A DNA stretch of 64,000 nucleotides from Nissolia schottii (lineage: Eukaryota; Streptophyta; Magnoliopsida; Fabales; Fabaceae), in assembly GCA_003254905.1 (NCBI GenBank), contig QANU01073048.1, positions 225,304 through 289,303 on the forward strand, in the 5' to 3' direction. The notes beneath the pieces are model-generated. The model ran no database searches. It was not told where the DNA came from and saw only the letters and a program-made list of their open reading frames with translations. The translations under genes were made by a program, and so were the position numbers. How positions within the stretch are numbered: the first letter of the stretch is position 1; every line of letters begins with the position of its first letter. Positions 22,560 to 34,230 of the stretch are shown here, in pieces.

Positions 22560-23323
22560 AAATCTATTGCCCATGGGCTTTTTTGGGCCTGCGGGCTCCA
22601 TGGTCGTGTTGGCCCAGGTTAGCTAATAACGTTATTGCTAGATATTTTTAAAGCATAAAAAAAATTAGATGTGGGGCCAAGCCCATGAACTTTTTTGGGT
22701 CCATGGGCCCATGGCCGTGTAAGCCCGAATTGACTAATACGTTATTGCTAACCATTTTTAAAGCATAAAACGAAAAGAAAAAAAAATAGGTGTTGGGCCA
22801 GGCCCATCGACATTTTTGGGTGTCGGCCAAAGCATAGAAACAAAAAGGAAAAAAAATTAGGTGTGAAGTCAGGCCCATGGGCCCCATGGTCGTGTCGGCC
22901 AAAGCATAAAAACAAAGAAAAAAAATTAGGTGTGGGGCTAGGCCCATGGGCTTTTTTGGGCCTGTGAGCACCATAGCCCTGTTGGTCCAAATTGACTAAT
23001 GACATTATTACTAACCATTTTTAAAGCATAAAAATAAAAAGAAAAAATATTAGGTATGGGGCTAGGTCCCATGGCTTTTTTGGGCCTATGGGCCCAAGGT
23101 CACGTCAACAGGCCAACACTAGAAAACCAAAAAAATTAAAAAAAAATCAATTTTTTTTACTTAGGATGGGCCATGGGCTAGTCCTATCCCTGTGGACTTA
23201 AGGTCTTATGGGATTTTTTGTCTATGAGACTTTTGAGCCCTGTGGGCTTTTTGGGGCCAAGCCCTTTTAAACCTATTGAGAGTAGGGTTTAATAGGGGAG
23301 TGCTCCCTATTTTGACACCTCTA
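22560..23323. mobile_element. subterminal repeats and right end of the hAT element
   Basis: Four to five diverged units carry AAAGCATAAAA, then AATTAGGTGTGGGGC, then GGCCCATGGGC and TTTTTTGGGCC, starting near 22650, 22760, 22830, 22900 and 23020. The block ends with CTATTTTGACACCTCTA at 23307-23323, a hAT-type terminus like those at 2216 and 10194. With the transposase relic just upstream it probably forms one decayed autonomous element. The left end was not found. Confidence 0.6.
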
Positions 23324-25010
23324 CCTCCGATCTTACCTCCCGCTTCAAACATCGTCGTCTGTTGCCATAACCACTGCATGTGCCATCATCGACACCGTCG
23401 TGTGTTCTTCATCAGCACCACCATTTTCGATTTTTCCCTGCCTCAAATGCGTCTTTGTCACAACTCTCTCGTGCCATCGTGTGGGTCTCCGTGAGTCTGT
23501 CCGCTGGGTCTTTGCGATGTATGCATGCGACTGCAACGACGATGGATAATCGTCGTCTAGTGTCCTTGGGGTAAACGTACACAGGTTCAAGCCCACAATT
23601 GCCTTCAATTTCTTCCATTTGTTTTTCCTTTTCATTCTTTTCTTTTTTTCCAAACCTTCGCCTCCCATTTCTCCATTTTTCAACTGCAGTACTTCTTTTT
23701 ATTTTTTATATTCTTTAAACTCCCGTTTTTTCATCCACTCCTTCTTTTTTCGTTTTTTTTAAGCTTTCCACCACGATTTTTTCTTTTTTCTTTCAGACCC
23801 AACCTGTGAGCCATTTTTTCTCCTAATACAACGGAGACGTCAATGATTTAAACCAAAATGTCATTTTTGGTTTAAAGCATACAGATCATGAGATTATGAT
23901 TTCATAAACTTGGCTTGAGATTTGAGAGTGTGATGGCAATGGGAGTGGGGGAATTTTCTGGGACTGGACTAAGAGGGTGAACGGTTCTGACCTCCGACGC
24001 ATGGGGGACGATTAACATGTATTTGTTAAGCTTAGTGCAACAACGGTTTTTAGTTTTCCTTCTGTTTTCTGGTTGTGGGCTGTGTATGTTGTGTTTATTT
24101 CCGGGTTTGGGACTGTGTTTGTGTGTGTTTTGCTCCAAGAAGAAGAATGGGGAAGAAGTGGGGAATTGCTCTTTTTTTGTCTAAAAAATCTCTCCCCTTC
24201 CCTCCATGAAGTTGGGGTTTTATGGTGAGGTAGGAGAGCATCTCCCTCTCTCACATCACTTTCCCTTCAGCTTTAGGAAGAGACAAAGTCTTTTTTTTTT
24301 TTCCTACTGCCCCTTAGACCCATTTCAGTGTATATGTGGGGTTTTAAGAGCTTGATCCTCCAAGTTCCTCTAAAAAGGGAAACAAGACAGTTATTTGTTA
24401 AGGGAAAAAGATTGTGTCTAGGTGTAGGGAGGGTGTTCTTGCTGCACTAAAAACATCCCAAGAAAAGGTTCTTGATCAATGTGTCTTTGTCAACTCTCTT
24501 GGCTGGTCCAACAGATACCTGTCAGTCTCCAAATCCTCCAGTCAATATCCTCAGATAGTTCACTTAATTTTCCTCATGCATTCCTCAATGAATATTTAGG
24601 AAATATCATTCTTGTATTTCCTTTTCTTGAGGTGCACAAGGAAGACCGTATGTTTAATAATCTTCTTATTAAGCTCTTAATCTTTCGTGTTAATCCAATT
24701 ATGCAAATGGGTCCAAACCAATGTCTAAACATCTTTCACGTCAGAGACCAACACAAGGGTTGCAATTTAAAGAATGCATTATGCCTATTTTTGCAATAGA
24801 TCTGAATATCTTCGTCATCTATATATAAGACCCTCTATAAAAGAAATATCACAAAAGGGAACAAACATACCATACAGGAAACACAAAACCATTGCAAAGG
24901 AGATAAATATGCTTCAAATCTAAGATCCGAATCATTTATTGAATGAAAACTTCTAAATAACAAAAGCAAAAACCAGTGAGGCTACCACCAAAAGAATATA
25001 TGTACTATGG
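23324..25010. other. gene-free spacer
   Basis: Several short frames overlap in both directions between 23276 and 24800. None has recognisable domains or plausible splice partners, and the pyrimidine-rich tracts explain their length. I see no supported gene. Confidence 0.4.
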
Positions 25011-25159
25011 ATCAAAGAATGTTGTTTAGTATGTTGCACATTATTGAACAAGTCATATTCTTATTCGGCATAATGCCGTCCATAGCCGTAGGTGTCTGCA
25101 GCCACATAGAAGTTATAAGTTGGAATATCAAATATAGAGACTCTTGGCTCCTTTTGCTC

Positions 25160-25167
25160 TATAAATA
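25160..25167 (+). promoter_or_regulatory. putative TATA box of phytocyanin copy 3
   Basis: CTCTATAAATATGTTCAACA lies 126 bases before the start codon, in the same conserved position as in copy 1. The whole block 25010-25285 matches the upstream regions of copies 1 and 2. Confidence 0.6.
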
Positions 25168-25285
25168 TGTTCAACATACATATGCTATCATTACCACAAC
25201 TATTCTAATCTCACAAATTACACAAACAAAAACCTACTGCAACAAAGCCTCATAACCATCTAAAAATAAATTTATCTTTAATACT

Positions 25286-26445
25286 ATGGCTGTTAGTAGT
25301 CTCAGCATGGTTGTGGTCATTGCCACCATCTTCCTAATCCCATCCATTGCTATGGCTACGGAATTTGTAGTTGGAGATGATCATGGATGGACTATTGGGT
25401 TTGATTACAACGCTTGGGCTGCAAACAAGTTTTTCCAGGTTGGAGACACACTTGGTAAGCTCTAATCCTCATCAAGTCAAAATAAATAATACCATTTGCT
25501 TCTACTAGTACTAGGCTCATCAAACATGATTATTCGAGGGGTTTGCCTCATTGGGTTTCTCGTAGAGAGATTTTAACTACTTGTCGTTGACAGGTCGAGT
25601 TGTGTCAATGTTGGCTCTCATCTGTAACCTTATTATCTCTTTTTAAGCATTGAATGAAATGAGACGTAATTACTAAAGAAGAAAAAATATGACGATATGT
25701 TTTTAAAGATTGAGATAAATTTTGATTCACAGCAAGTGTAAAAAATTTACATAGTCTTTAGTCACATATTGTCATATTAACGTAAATAGTTTAACTCTCA
25801 TACCTACTACTCTAAAAATTGTAATGATTGAATCATAATTTAAAATTCGTTTACATTAATAATGCATCAAAATTAATCGCTTAAAATTTACATGATTAAA
25901 ATTTAAAATTTATATTTTCTTCTATCATACAAATGTACATAAAAAATAATAATATTAATATAAAAAAACATTATTCAGTGATTGAAAGGTCTTGACCCCC
26001 TAACCTTCCCAAATGTTTTGTGTGTTTCTATGGTTGAATCTTAATATCTATTTTTATGTATAAATACCCTTATTTTGCAATTATATTGATACATAAGGTG
26101 TAGAGTATCCTCATTATTATTTTTTTGGTAGTATTCAAGTATGAAGCTGGAGAACACAACGTGGTCAAAGTGAATGGAACTGCATTCCAGAGCTGTACGG
26201 TCCCACCAAATAGCGAACCACTGAGCAGTGGAAACGATTTGATAGTGTTGGCAACTCCTGGAAGAAAATGGTACATCTGTGGAGTTCCTGGTCACTGCAA
26301 TGCTGGCCAAAAACTTGTTATTAATGTTTGGCCCAACGTTCTGTCCCCAGCGTTGCCACCAGCGTCAGCACCACCTACTCATGCTCAAAAAGTCCCTCAT
26401 TTTGGAAGATGGATTCCTAAAAAGTTATTTAAAGTATTTCGTTAA
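25286..26445 (+). CDS. stellacyanin-type phytocyanin, copy 3 (all copper ligands present)
   Basis: There are two exons, 25286-25454 and 26132-26445, with the same lengths and intron phase as copy 1, giving 160 aa. Residues 1-24 form the signal peptide (ending SIAMA), followed by EFVVGDDHGW and GDTLVFKY. The copper ligands are His65 (GEHNVV), Cys106 (WYICGVP), His111 (PGHCNAG) and axial Gln116. The Gln is the stellacyanin-type ligand where plantacyanins and uclacyanins have Met. Cys78 and Cys112 form the conserved disulfide. The tail is short, proline-rich (PALPPASAPP) and basic, with no strong hydrophobic GPI signal. Its expected role is a secreted or cell-wall blue copper electron carrier; the substrate is unknown. 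It is the only copy in the array expected to bind copper normally. Confidence 0.92.
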
Positions 26446-26730
26446 ACCCTCTTCATTGGTTTAATGTGTTACTCTTTCCATTATCTTGGGTGGGATACTA
26501 TGTATGTATGGTGTTTCCACAAATAAATTATTGTTTCTGTTTCAATATTCATGATGGAAGGGTTTGTGATTGTGGCAATTATGTGCTCAATCCAATTTAA
26601 ATAAAATGATTTTACATTTCGTGGCTATAGATAACAACAAAAGATATTTTATTGCTACGAAATTTACGATGAATGTCATTCAGTTAGGATTTGATTAGAT
26701 ATAATTTGTTATCTTATCTTATCGTTTCCA
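26446..26730. other. 3' flank of phytocyanin copy 3
   Basis: The first 150-200 bases resemble the downstream flanks of the other two copies (AAATAAATTATTGTTTCT and GTGCTCAATCCAA). They mark the right edge of the duplicated block. Confidence 0.5.
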
Positions 26731-26732
26731 AA

Positions 26733-27112
26733 AAAGCATTGATACAACACAGTGACATGGATACGACGTGACAGAGGTACGACACTTTCTTAAAATATAA
26801 GATACGACTTGGATACGTTGTATAATAAAATATAAAATAATATATTATAAATAAAAAAATGACAAATTATAGACATAAAGATGGATGTAGTTCACGTAAA
26901 AATAAACAAATTATTTCAATGTAATGTAATTATTAAAAAAATAAAATTAGTGTATTTTGTTCTAATGTCCTAATCCACTCTTAGTGTATTGCATCTCCCA
27001 TCTTAGGATTTGAAAATTTAAACTGCACAGGAAAACAGAGTGAGGGTATGCTTATTCACGTATCTGTGTATCCGACCCAGATACGGCGGCCTCCAGCATG
27101 TATCCGTGCTTC
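26733..27112. mobile_element. MITE-like element with GATACG/CGTATC ends
   Basis: The left side has AAGCATTGATAC, GACATGGATACGACG and further GATACG words. The right side ends with CACGTATCTGTGTATCC and GTATCCGTGCTTCC. Taken as reverse complements the two sides match over about 35 bases (GGAAGCACGGATAC versus AAAAGCATTGATAC). The interior is AT-rich. The exact target duplication was not resolved. Confidence 0.5.
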
Positions 27113-27139
27113 CTTGAGCTTTCCTTGTATACTTTACTT

Positions 27140-27310
27140 TATCGGTCTATAAATAGACTCTTGATGCTCTATGTATCACACACATCTATGAGATTTTCAA
27201 TAGTAGAATTCTCTATCTGCTCTCTTATTATTTACAACACATTATCAATATCAAAGATCTATGATCTAAATGAAAGAGAAAGATTAAGATTTAGAAATTT
27301 ATTTTGATTT
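27140..27310 (+). repeat. LTR-like promoter and leader fragment
   Basis: GTCTATAAATAGACTC at about 27147 looks like an LTR TATA region. TTTACAACACATTATCAATATC at 27231-27252 recalls the conserved ACACGTTATCAGCACG junction of some plant copia elements. It directly precedes the palindrome array. The assignment rests on these two phrases only. Confidence 0.35.
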
Positions 27311-27489
27311 AACGGGTCTTGGAGGCACCATTAAATAATGAAACGCTGCATCCCTGAATGAGCACATAAAATCAATCATTGTTTTGCTTTATGATGTAGT
27401 TTTTTATTTGTTTTTCTATTTTACTTATGTTCTTTAATTATCACTTGTTTTTATCTACACAAATTATATTTATATCTATTTCTTTTCTT

Positions 27490-28140
27490 CAACGTCATTA
27501 CCAGAAGCGAATGACAATGGTACAGATACAAAATATAATCATTCACTGAAGTGAATGACAATAGTACATATAAAAATATATAATCATGAATGGTAATGAT
27601 ACTCAATTATAAGAAAACGTAATCATTCTCATAAGTTAATGACGTACATATGGAAAAAAATATAATCATTTTTAGAAGTGGATTAGAATACCCATATCAT
27701 TCCTATAAGTGAATGAGAATACTCAAGCACATTCCCATGAGTGAATGGTAATATCCATTCCCATAAGTGAATCGTAATTTATATAATTCTGTAAAGCAAA
27801 TGCATCATTGTTATCCAAATTTATATGTAAATTAATAGGTTTAAATATTGCCGGAAGTGAACATATCAAAAGATCATTTCTTGAAGTGAATGAGTCAAAA
27901 TTATTTCTCTACTAAATTAGGAGATTTACATATTTCTAGAAGTGAATATGTCAAAAGATCATTTATTGAAGTGAACAAATCTTATAAATATGCATTCTCT
28001 TAAGTATTTAGCATTTTTTTGAAACAAACGAATTTTATTAGTATACATTCCTTGAAGTGAATGAATGTTATTATTTTTCATTCCCTGAAGCAAATGAATC
28101 TTATTGGTATACATTGCTTGAAGCGAATGTAACTCTTCTA
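27490..28140. repeat. array of about 16 degenerate palindromes (CATTC...GAAGTGAATG)
   Basis: Units of the form ATCATTCNNTGAAGTGAATG recur about every 30-60 bases, for example ATCATTCACTGAAGTGAATG near 27537, CACATTCCCATGAGTGAATG near 27728 and ACATTCCTTGAAGTGAATG near 28043. Each is an imperfect inverted repeat (CATTC to GAATG). Spacers differ in length and sequence, so it is not a simple satellite. It may be the untranslated leader of a decayed retrotransposon. Confidence 0.7.
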
Positions 28141-30400
28141 AGGATAATATTTGAGTATCTATAATGTTTAATTTTTGTAATTCTATGTATTTATAATTTG
28201 GTACTCATATTATCCTAAAGATAATAATATAATGGATTCATTATGTACCAAATTATAAAAGATAATTTGATGCTAAACGAATGATTTTAAATATTTATAA
28301 TTTATTCATTTTGCATATTTATATTATGGTATTTATATTCTTCTAAAAATGATAATTTAATTAATTTATTATTCACCAATTTTCAGAAGTAAATTGGTAT
28401 ATTCAAATATTTTATTTATACTCTATATATTTTCCTCATTTACTTAATTTTTATATTCTCCACACCTATTTAAGATATAAGAATAATTAGCACATAAGAA
28501 CTTGTCTCTAACATCGATATAAGGGTTTGGCACAGGGTGATGCCAAACAGATACGCCCTCAGCATATCTATGATAAGAACAAGAAGGAAAACTATGAGAT
28601 GTAATGGATTGGAGGGCTTTGGGCCCTGCCCCACATCCCAACGATGCTATGGGATCCACTCCAAGACCTTTTGGCCAGTTATGGAGTCTTGAGAATCGAT
28701 CAACAAAATACGCCCTTGTATACGGGCTGACAGCAAATAGCACCAAAAACTCCCAGGCGGGTTGCAGGGCGTATATGAGATACCCCTGATGACCTCCCTG
28801 AGGAAGCATCCTGTGAGCAGCATTGTAACACATTTTTAGAGCCTGTTCCACTACCTAGGGAAGGAGACAAAAGGAGTTTTGTTTGTGCTAGGTTGTTTTG
28901 GTGAAAGGAAGTGCTTTGGGGGAAGGGTAAGAGAAGGGTGAGTCGGTTTGTACTGCAGGCTTAGGGAGCAGGCAGCCAGGACCTGCACCTGCAGCATCCT
29001 TGAAAGCGACATGACCTGCAGGAAGTCCAAGGGAGCAGGGGAATTCGAGAAAAAAGAGAAAAATGAGGGAAAGGAAGAGAGAAAAGAAGAAGATAAAAAG
29101 AAGAAGGAGGGATATGGGAAGAGGAGAGACACAGAACGAGAGAACTGAGCAAGAGAGAAGAGAAAAATCAGAGAAAGAACAAGAGAGAAGACCATCCTTC
29201 ATAGCCATTGATTACTGCAGAAAATACGCCCTCCCCCGCACCTGAGGGCGTACACAATATTGATTGGTTCTCAAGCTCCATAAACCAAATCACCCACACT
29301 AGGGCTTGGATTGGGAGGTAGGGCTGTTCACCCTTCACCATCCAACCCTCATATTTCTCCTTTTTCTTCCTCAAATCATATTCTATATTTTCTTCACCTT
29401 TCCCCCTTCCATTCCTTTATTCCCAAAGCAAGCATACAAACCCAAAATCTCTCCCTCATTCACTTTCATTTTATGTTTTAAACTTGTTTATCAAAACGGT
29501 TTAAATCACCAGTCAAAGATAATATCATTAAATACAAAATGATGGTACTATTTGATATGAATATAATTAAGTATTTTAGTTTCATATCACACTTCCTAGA
29601 TATTTTATTTGATTTGGATAATCGATTATTTAATTTGGTACAGACATTACAATAACAAAATATGTTCAAGATAAATAGTGCATATATTTTATTTGGATAC
29701 TTAATTTGTTTTAAAAAGTATAACATATCTAAAATACTTGTCATATTTTCAGAACTTCAATTTTGAAAATTATTTCACATGGTGTGAAATTGATTTTGAA
29801 ATTATTTGACATATTTATATATGTATATATATTATATTAAAATTTATTTTTAAAACAACGTTGATATGATAATGAAATTAATTTTGTATAGTTTGATTAT
29901 ATTCACGAGATTGATTTTTAACATATTAAATTTTTTTATTTAGTTTACACTTTTTATTAGAATAACGTGAATTTGATTTGGGCAATCATGTTGTTGAAAT
30001 ATCCTAATGTATATTTGTCTTGCAATAACTTTTGTTTATTTGATTTGCAATTAATATTTGTTTAATATGAATCTATGATAGACAATATATGTTAGGCAAC
30101 ATGCTATGAGATATTATTAATAATTAATAATTTATAATTATTTGTGTTATATTTTTTCGGAGAAAATTGCCAACATATAGTATAGATATACACTTTACAG
30201 GTAGTGCAACAAAGCTCATGATTAAAAAAAATATATCTACTCATTTGATAATGAGAGAAACAAACATGAGTACCATTATTAGTGGTGGTATAATCATGTA
30301 TTCCTTCCATCTCCTACTTCCATTCATATTCCATTGATCATTGATTGCCTTCGCTCATCATCTTCAATAGCCAAGTTACAAATATCATGTCAAGGACCTA
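28141..30400. other. gene-free AT-rich region with a possible inverted-repeat element
   Basis: ATACGCCCTCAG at 28551 and CCTGAGGGCGTAC at 29241-29253 are inverted copies of an 11-base core (TACGCCCTCAG). They could be the ends of a 700-bp element, but no target duplication was seen. The 135-codon minus-strand frame (28444-28851) and the purine-rich frames at 28850-29250 resemble nothing I know and I do not call them. The rest is AT-rich. Confidence 0.35.
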
Positions 30401-30409
30401 TATTTTTTG

Positions 30410-32470
30410 CATGCTGTAAAAATAGAGGTAAAATGCCATCAAGACCATTGCAAGAGCATATCACCTTCTTCCACAAAGAAAATTCTTCCTTCTAAAAATG
30501 CAACCACCATTTTAAAAAGTAGTGCCATGTTTTGAATAGCCATGTCACCCATGCCTAAACCCCACATATTCTTTGGTTTTTGGATTTGACTCCACTTAAC
30601 CAATGACATGTCAGCTCTACCTTGACCCCATGAGAATCTCCTTTGTAAAGTAATTATCTTATCAGTGGTGCTACAGATACGCCCCTATATGATACACCAT
30701 ACATAAACCCGTATTATAATACGGTGGACCCTTCAAAATAACCGCTCGTCCACTCCCTCTCCCACTCACATCAAAACGCGCGTGAGGCCACGCTTCCCGC
30801 TTCCACTTCGACTTCCTTTCGTATTCAGAGAAACCCCTTCGTGTTCTTCCATCTCTTCACTCCCTTTACTCTCTCCGTTTCGCTTCGTCTTCCACTTTCT
30901 CTCCATTCTCTGCGATTTTCATCCTTCTTTCACTTTCCTTCTTTCATCATTCTTTCATCTTTCTTACAATCTGTTCCTGCCAGAACTGACCCAGTGACCT
31001 GTGTAAATAATGTTTGTGCATATCATTAGAAATGTTTGTACAATTGCTATCAAAAAGTTTGTGCGCAATGCCATACACCAGTTTTTGCATAATACTTTGC
31101 TTATAACTAATCATAATGCTTATCAGTAAGTGTTTATTCATGAGAGGGTATATACACAGAGTTTATTCATCAGTAAGTGCCATGCATAATTCATGTTTAT
31201 TCAAAATATATGTAATTAAAACGCATAGTTTCTCAAATGCTTAGAATGTGACAGAATGCACGTTCCCTTGTGCATGCAATAAATGTTTGTGCATAAGTAC
31301 ACCAAAAAGTTCGTGCTTATGCCCACTTAAAGTATGTGCAAACATTTTGCAGAAATGTACGATTATTTTTGGGCAAATGATTAGAATGTGGCATGCACGT
31401 CCTCCCGCAACAGTCCCCTGGAGCATGCAAGCAATGTTTGTGCACAATCACACTAAAAGTTTGTGTTCAACCCACTTAAATCCTGTGCAATTCTTACGTA
31501 AACATTGCAATTCCAGAACCATGCAAGCAATGTTTGTGTACAAGCACAACTAATGTTTGTGCTTGTACCCATTTAATGAATGTGCATACATTTTCCTGTC
31601 AGAATTTAATGTGCATTGCCATATACGGCTTCACCACACCAGAATTCCACATAAACGTTAACAGAAACTAACATAGAAAGTTTCTCATCAAAGGAAGCTT
31701 TCACTTTCACATCAAACAATGATCTCCACCAAAAATCAACACAACAAATGAAGAAAATTACCACGGTTTCTTGCATTGCCATCTTCGAACACCAGCAAGA
31801 AGAGATTGCGATTACAAAGGATGGAATGAGGGAGAGCTCTCGATAAGGAATCTGGCGATTTAGGATTCAGATGATTACAAATGATTTGAATCTCAAAAAT
31901 CGTGATTCTGTTGCCTACTGGCACTGATTACGTTGATCACAACTCGCGTGGCATTGGGGTTGGCAGCGTATAGTATAATTATCCGTTATACATATATGTA
32001 TCATTAAATGCGTATAAAATGAGCGGTGTATGTACGAGTGTATCAATTTGGGGTGTACATGGAGCGTTTCTGTTATCTTATTAGCCACACCTTTTGGCAT
32101 TTTGTATAGACTAAGGTAGTAAAGTGACATATTTTTGATCACCGATTTGATAAGCATCAATTTTCAAGCCTTAGAAAGAACTCTTGACTTCCATGTGCTA
32201 AGAAAATTTTTCCAATTTCTCAATAATTGGCTTCGATGTCGCAACTCATCACTTGGGATTTGCTCCCAGTGGAAGGCCTAAGTACTTCATCGGCGACTTT
32301 TCAACACAGCATCCCAAATCCTGACTCATACTTCTTGTCCACTCATCCTCGCAATTAAGAGTAATAATATTTGATTTGTCGAAATTAATATTCAGCCCCA
32401 ACATAATTTTAAAACACATTTCAATGGCCTTTTGTAACTCATCACTATTTTCTTCTTACAAGGGAAAAAA
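30410..32470 (-). pseudogene. LINE (L1-type) reverse transcriptase relic, interrupted by a Mutator-like element
   Basis: On the minus strand, from about 32460, the frame pieces read DELQKAIEMCF, LGLNINFDKSN, MKYLGLPLGANP, PIIEKLEKFS, then (ORF 31915-32160) MLIKSVIKNMSLYYLSLYKM and PKGVANKI. After removing 30663-32072 and one copy of its target duplication, the frame continues directly as ITLQRRFSWGQGRADMS, LVKWSQIQKPKN and GLGMGDMAIQNMALLFK. This is the C-terminal part of plant non-LTR reverse transcriptases. Stops and frameshifts show it is dead. Its upstream end is fused to the LTR material at 32396-32770. Confidence 0.85.
30663..32072. mobile_element. Mutator-like non-autonomous element (1,410 bp) inserted in the LINE
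   Basis: A perfect 9-bp target duplication TTATCTTAT lies at 30654-30662 and 32073-32081. Imperfect terminal inverted repeats run about 60 bases: the left begins CAGTGGTGCTACAGATACG, the right (reverse complement) CAGAAACGCTCCATGTACAC, and both continue with GATACAC, then GTACATA/ATACATA, then ACC. Removing the element restores the LINE frame. Inside are a pyrimidine-rich tract (30750-30960) and an array of GTTTGTGCATA variants (31010-31600). There is no transposase. Confidence 0.85.
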
Positions 32471-32770
32471 TATCAATATCTGTTACGGACTAAATCTGAT
32501 AAGGATTTAGGCCTGACAAATATAACTACCCCAACATAATTTCAAAACACAGTAACTCATCACTATTTTCTTCTTTCAAGAGAAAAAATATCAATATCTG
32601 TTACGGATTAAATCTGATAAGGACTTAGGCCTGACAAACATGACTAGCCCCAACATAATTTCAAAACACACTTCAATGGCCTTTTGTAATTCATCACTAT
32701 TTTCTTCTTACAAGGGAAAAATATCAATATATGTAACAGACTAAATCTGACAAAGACTTAGGCCCGACAA
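32396..32770. repeat. triplicated LINE/LTR junction
   Basis: Three direct copies start with CCCCAACATAATTT at 32396, 32529 and 32648. Each contains a piece of the LINE (complement of AIEMCFKIMLG), then ACAAGGGAAAAAATATCAATA, then the first ~50 bases of an LTR (TGTTACGGACTAAATCTG). Copy 2 has lost about 14 bases (TTCAATGGCCTTTT). Periods are 133 and 119 bases. Confidence 0.85.
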
Positions 32771-33324
32771 ACATAACTAGGCATTTAACAGGTCTCTCAT
32801 TGTCATCCACTTAATAACTTGCGAGTGTTATGAACATTGCAAAATCTGACATAAGTCCTCATAAGACTTATGAACGTTACGAAATTTAACATAAAGTCTC
32901 ATAAAACTTATGAATGTTACAGAATCATAAGCGTCAATACTTACACTATAAAAGGAATCTCCTGCTACTTCACAAGGGAGGTCTCATACCATTATCACCT
33001 CATAATTCACTCACATACCATTATCTCCCACTAGTCAAGAGCGTTGCTCATCACCACCGTGTTTACTAACACCAAGCTCTTAGATCCAACCCAAGATCAA
33101 AGTTACGAGCTATATCGGTACATCCGAATTACTCGTAACATTGGCGTTGTCTGCGGGGACCGACTTATTATTTGGAAAAATAATAGCATTTTCCTCAAGA
33201 GAAATTCCTAAAAAATGAGATGGTGAACACTGTGCAAAGAACATCAATGATGCCAATGGATCACTATTCTCCGGTATCAACTCGGATAGATATAAAAGCA
33301 CCTCAACCCCAAGATACTGATTCC
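32732..33324 (+). mobile_element. truncated LTR retrotransposon: LTR, primer-binding site and start of gag
   Basis: An LTR of about 409 bases (32732-33140) runs from TGTAACAGACTAAATC to CTCGTAACA, giving TG...CA ends. It contains ACTATAAAAGGAATC (about 32945), a likely TATA region. Directly after it is TTGGCGTTGTCTGCGGGGAC, very like the TTGGCGCCGTCTGTGGG primer-binding region of plant Ty3/gypsy elements. An open frame from 33219 (MVNTVQRTSMMPMDHYSPV) may be the gag start. The element stops at 33324, where a promoter-like duplicate begins. Confidence 0.75.
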
Positions 33325-33532
33325 AATTTAATTTAATTTAATGATTTTATCACACACACATGCATAGGATCAGATCTGTGAAGCCACGCCACTAAAATTA
33401 ATGCATGAGAGAAGGTACACCAACCCATTCATGTGATACCCGTCACGCCAAAAGAGCCTGGCATCAACTTAATTATCGTCACACTCCATATATATATATA
33501 CTATAATATACCACTATATACTATCTCTCCCT
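33325..33532. repeat. duplicate of the upstream region of the 34498 gene, copy A
   Basis: It matches 34231-34432 almost base for base over about 205 bases (for example GATCAGATCTGTGAAGCCAC, CACCAACCCATTCATGTGAT, GCCTGGCATCAACTTAATTA), at a distance of 906 bases. Its left border is the broken end of the gag fragment, and its right border carries an unknown base at 33533. It is a local duplication, or possibly an assembly artefact. Confidence 0.85.
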
Positions 33533-34230
33533 NAACAAAGAAGAAATGTGATAGTGGGTCCTCTTGCCTAAGACCCCTTCCACAAAGGAGATCCATTTAT
33601 GATTATTGACATAGAAGCCAAAGTAGACTAGCCTCCAGCCACATACATCACAACAAGTAATTAGATCTAAAAATAGTATTTTAATTTTATCCCATCATAC
33701 TTATATTATATTTCTAGTATGTATATCAAATATTACTTCACATCTTGGAGTATATTCTCTCCCATACCAAATTAATAGGTTTTGGATAAATTTACGAGTA
33801 TTAAAAAATTTGGAACTAAGAGTAGTTTAAAAAGTAATTTTATCAAATTATTTTTATTTAAGCATTTCATAATAAAGAGAAAGATAAAGAGTATTAAAAA
33901 GCTATTATTTTCAAAACTTTAATAAGTTAAAAATATGTTTAAAAATTTAACAATAAATTTTACTTAAAAATGTAAACATAATAAATAATTAAAAAAAATT
34001 CTGACTAAATTAACAAATAATTTAGGACGAAAGGAGAATATAATTATTGTTGAAGGTTTATTATAATTATGTTTATCGGGTATATATCAAGTATCAAGTA
34101 TCGCTTCACATTTTGGTGGTACATAACTTGAATGACCCTAATTGATGAGATCACACGTACTTGGGATTGGGATTGGGATTGGGATTGGGATTGGGATGAT
34201 GTTCATGCCTTTTCTTCTTTTGTTCCTCAC
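33533..34230. other. spacer between the two promoter-like copies, with a TTGGGA microsatellite
   Basis: Position 33533 is unknown. The stretch has no gene. Six TTGGGA units occupy 34161-34196; this is not the plant telomere repeat (TTTAGGG). Confidence 0.6.

Noticed and set aside
23276..24254. Cluster of short frames near a hAT end
   Set aside because: Pyrimidine-rich low-complexity DNA; no recognisable protein and no consistent splicing.
27490..28140. CRISPR-like array
   Set aside because: Palindromic repeats with spacers, but unit spacing is irregular, repeats are highly degenerate, and this is a plant nuclear genome.
28444..28851. 135-codon minus-strand frame
   Set aside because: Composition is plausible but I see no known domain. 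It lies in a repeat-like segment with inverted ATACGCCCTC ends, so it was not called.
28551..29253. 700-bp element bounded by inverted TACGCCCTCAG
   Set aside because: Only 11 bases match and no target duplication is present, so it is mentioned but not called as a transposon.
34161..34196. Telomere-like repeat
   Set aside because: The unit is TTGGGA, not the plant telomere unit TTTAGGG; it is a simple microsatellite.
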